Shown here: in pieces, positions 5,559 through 5,869 of the stretch
Position numbering within the stretch: position 1 is the stretch's first letter
Layout: every line of letters starts with the position of its first letter
Source of the DNA: Dictyoglomota bacterium
GTDB lineage: Bacteria > Dictyoglomota > Dictyoglomia > Dictyoglomales > Dictyoglomaceae
Length of the DNA: 5,869 nucleotides
NCBI GenBank assembly: GCA_029776735.1
Contig: JAKOUL010000071.1
Location: forward strand, 1-5,869
Reading direction: 5' to 3'
The notes under the pieces: model-generated
Databases searched by the model: none
The model's input: only the letters and a program-made list of their open reading frames with translations
Told to the model about the DNA's origin: nothing
Translations under genes and position numbers: made by a program

Positions 5559-5869
5559 CAAAGATTTCCTTTAATAGTTTCTACCAAAGAATCTACATCA
5601 AGCCCTTGAAGTTTGTAAACACTATCAGGTTTTCCAGAAAGTCCATATTCTTTCACTCCAAGCTTCTTAAACTTTACCGTATATCCTCCTTCAAGAAGAG
5701 CTTCTCCTATAATACTTCCAATTCCTGTATGAATATTATGATCTTCATATGTCACTATAAATCCTGTACTTGCTGCTTCTTTTAAAGCATCCCAATCTAT
5801 TTCTTTGGGAGATGTAAAGTTAAAGACTTTTACCTTTATTCCCATATCCTTTAATTTCTCCCAAGCCTG
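5558..5869 (-). CDS. Transketolase, C-terminal segment, 5' end beyond the right window edge
   Basis: The last 103 codons of a minus-strand gene. The frame is open through the right edge: the eight codons before the internal ATG at 5845 read QAWEKLKD and continue naturally into MGIKVKVFNF, so that ATG is not the start. The fragment is the C-terminal alpha/beta domain of transketolase-type enzymes, seen in the strand GIKVKVFNF, the helix IDWDALKEAAS, then VTYEDHNIHTGIGSIIGEAL (residues 39-58) matching 'v-EdHn..GGlGs...e.l', and the ending KLGVKEYGLSGKPDSVYKLQGLD. This domain packs against the thiamine-diphosphate half. The enzyme moves two-carbon units between sugar phosphates in the non-oxidative pentose phosphate pathway. 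Many thermophiles encode transketolase as separate N- and C-terminal subunits; which applies here lies outside the window. DXS is less likely because the 'GLSGKPD...LQGLD' ending fits transketolase. The stop codon begins just past a hairpin terminator shared with the convergent gene. Confidence 0.87.
   Translation of the reverse strand, partial: QAWEKLKDMGIKVKVFNFTSPKEIDWDALKEAASTGFIVTYEDHNIHTGIGSIIGEALLEGGYTVKFKKLGVKEYGLSGKPDSVYKLQGLDVDSLVETIKGNL

Noticed and set aside
5558..5845. A complete 95-residue small protein starting at the ATG at 5845
   Set aside because: The frame stays open to the window edge and the preceding codons match transketolase, so this is the 3' part of a larger gene.

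Overview
The window looks like part of the chromosome of an AT-rich thermophilic bacterium. The coding sequences are rich in Lys, Glu and Ile, codons favour A or T at the third position, arginine is mostly AGA/AGG, and genes are packed with strong Shine-Dalgarno (SD) sites and short T-tailed hairpin terminators. The proteins most resemble those of Dictyoglomus or a similar deep-branching thermophile. That assignment is an impression from protein character and gene content, not the result of a search.

Layout, left to right. Bases 1-135 (minus) hold the first 45 codons of a chromate-transporter (CHR) family protein that runs off the left edge. A gap of about 270 bases carries its putative -10 element and, on the plus strand, a consensus sigma-A type promoter for a 150-residue Hsp20 small heat-shock protein (407-859). 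A hairpin terminator separates hsp20 from a convergent, tightly packed three-gene minus-strand operon. In transcription order this operon is a PHP-superfamily phosphatase of the histidinol-phosphatase type (3677-4486), TldD (2227-3660) and TldE/PmbA (899-2227). TldD and TldE are the two halves of the TldD/TldE metalloprotease. TldD keeps the HExxxH zinc site and a C-terminal cysteine ligand, and TldE lacks both, as expected.

Upstream of that operon is a perfect 36-bp palindrome (4500-4535), the most striking non-coding element here. It sits between the operon and a divergently transcribed gene for a 307-residue protein that I cannot name (4599-5522). That protein contains an internal duplication that looks like two copies of a DUF4388/PATAN-type domain. 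A second hairpin terminator separates it from the convergent 3' end of a transketolase C-terminal segment (5558-5869, minus), which runs off the right edge.

Most of the window is ordinary housekeeping and stress content: protein quality control (Hsp20, TldD/E), a phosphatase probably serving histidine synthesis, and pentose-phosphate metabolism. I see no mobile element, CRISPR array, tRNA or rRNA. The items most worth following are the palindrome, the duplicated-domain protein next to it, and the apparently leaderless start of the CHR gene.
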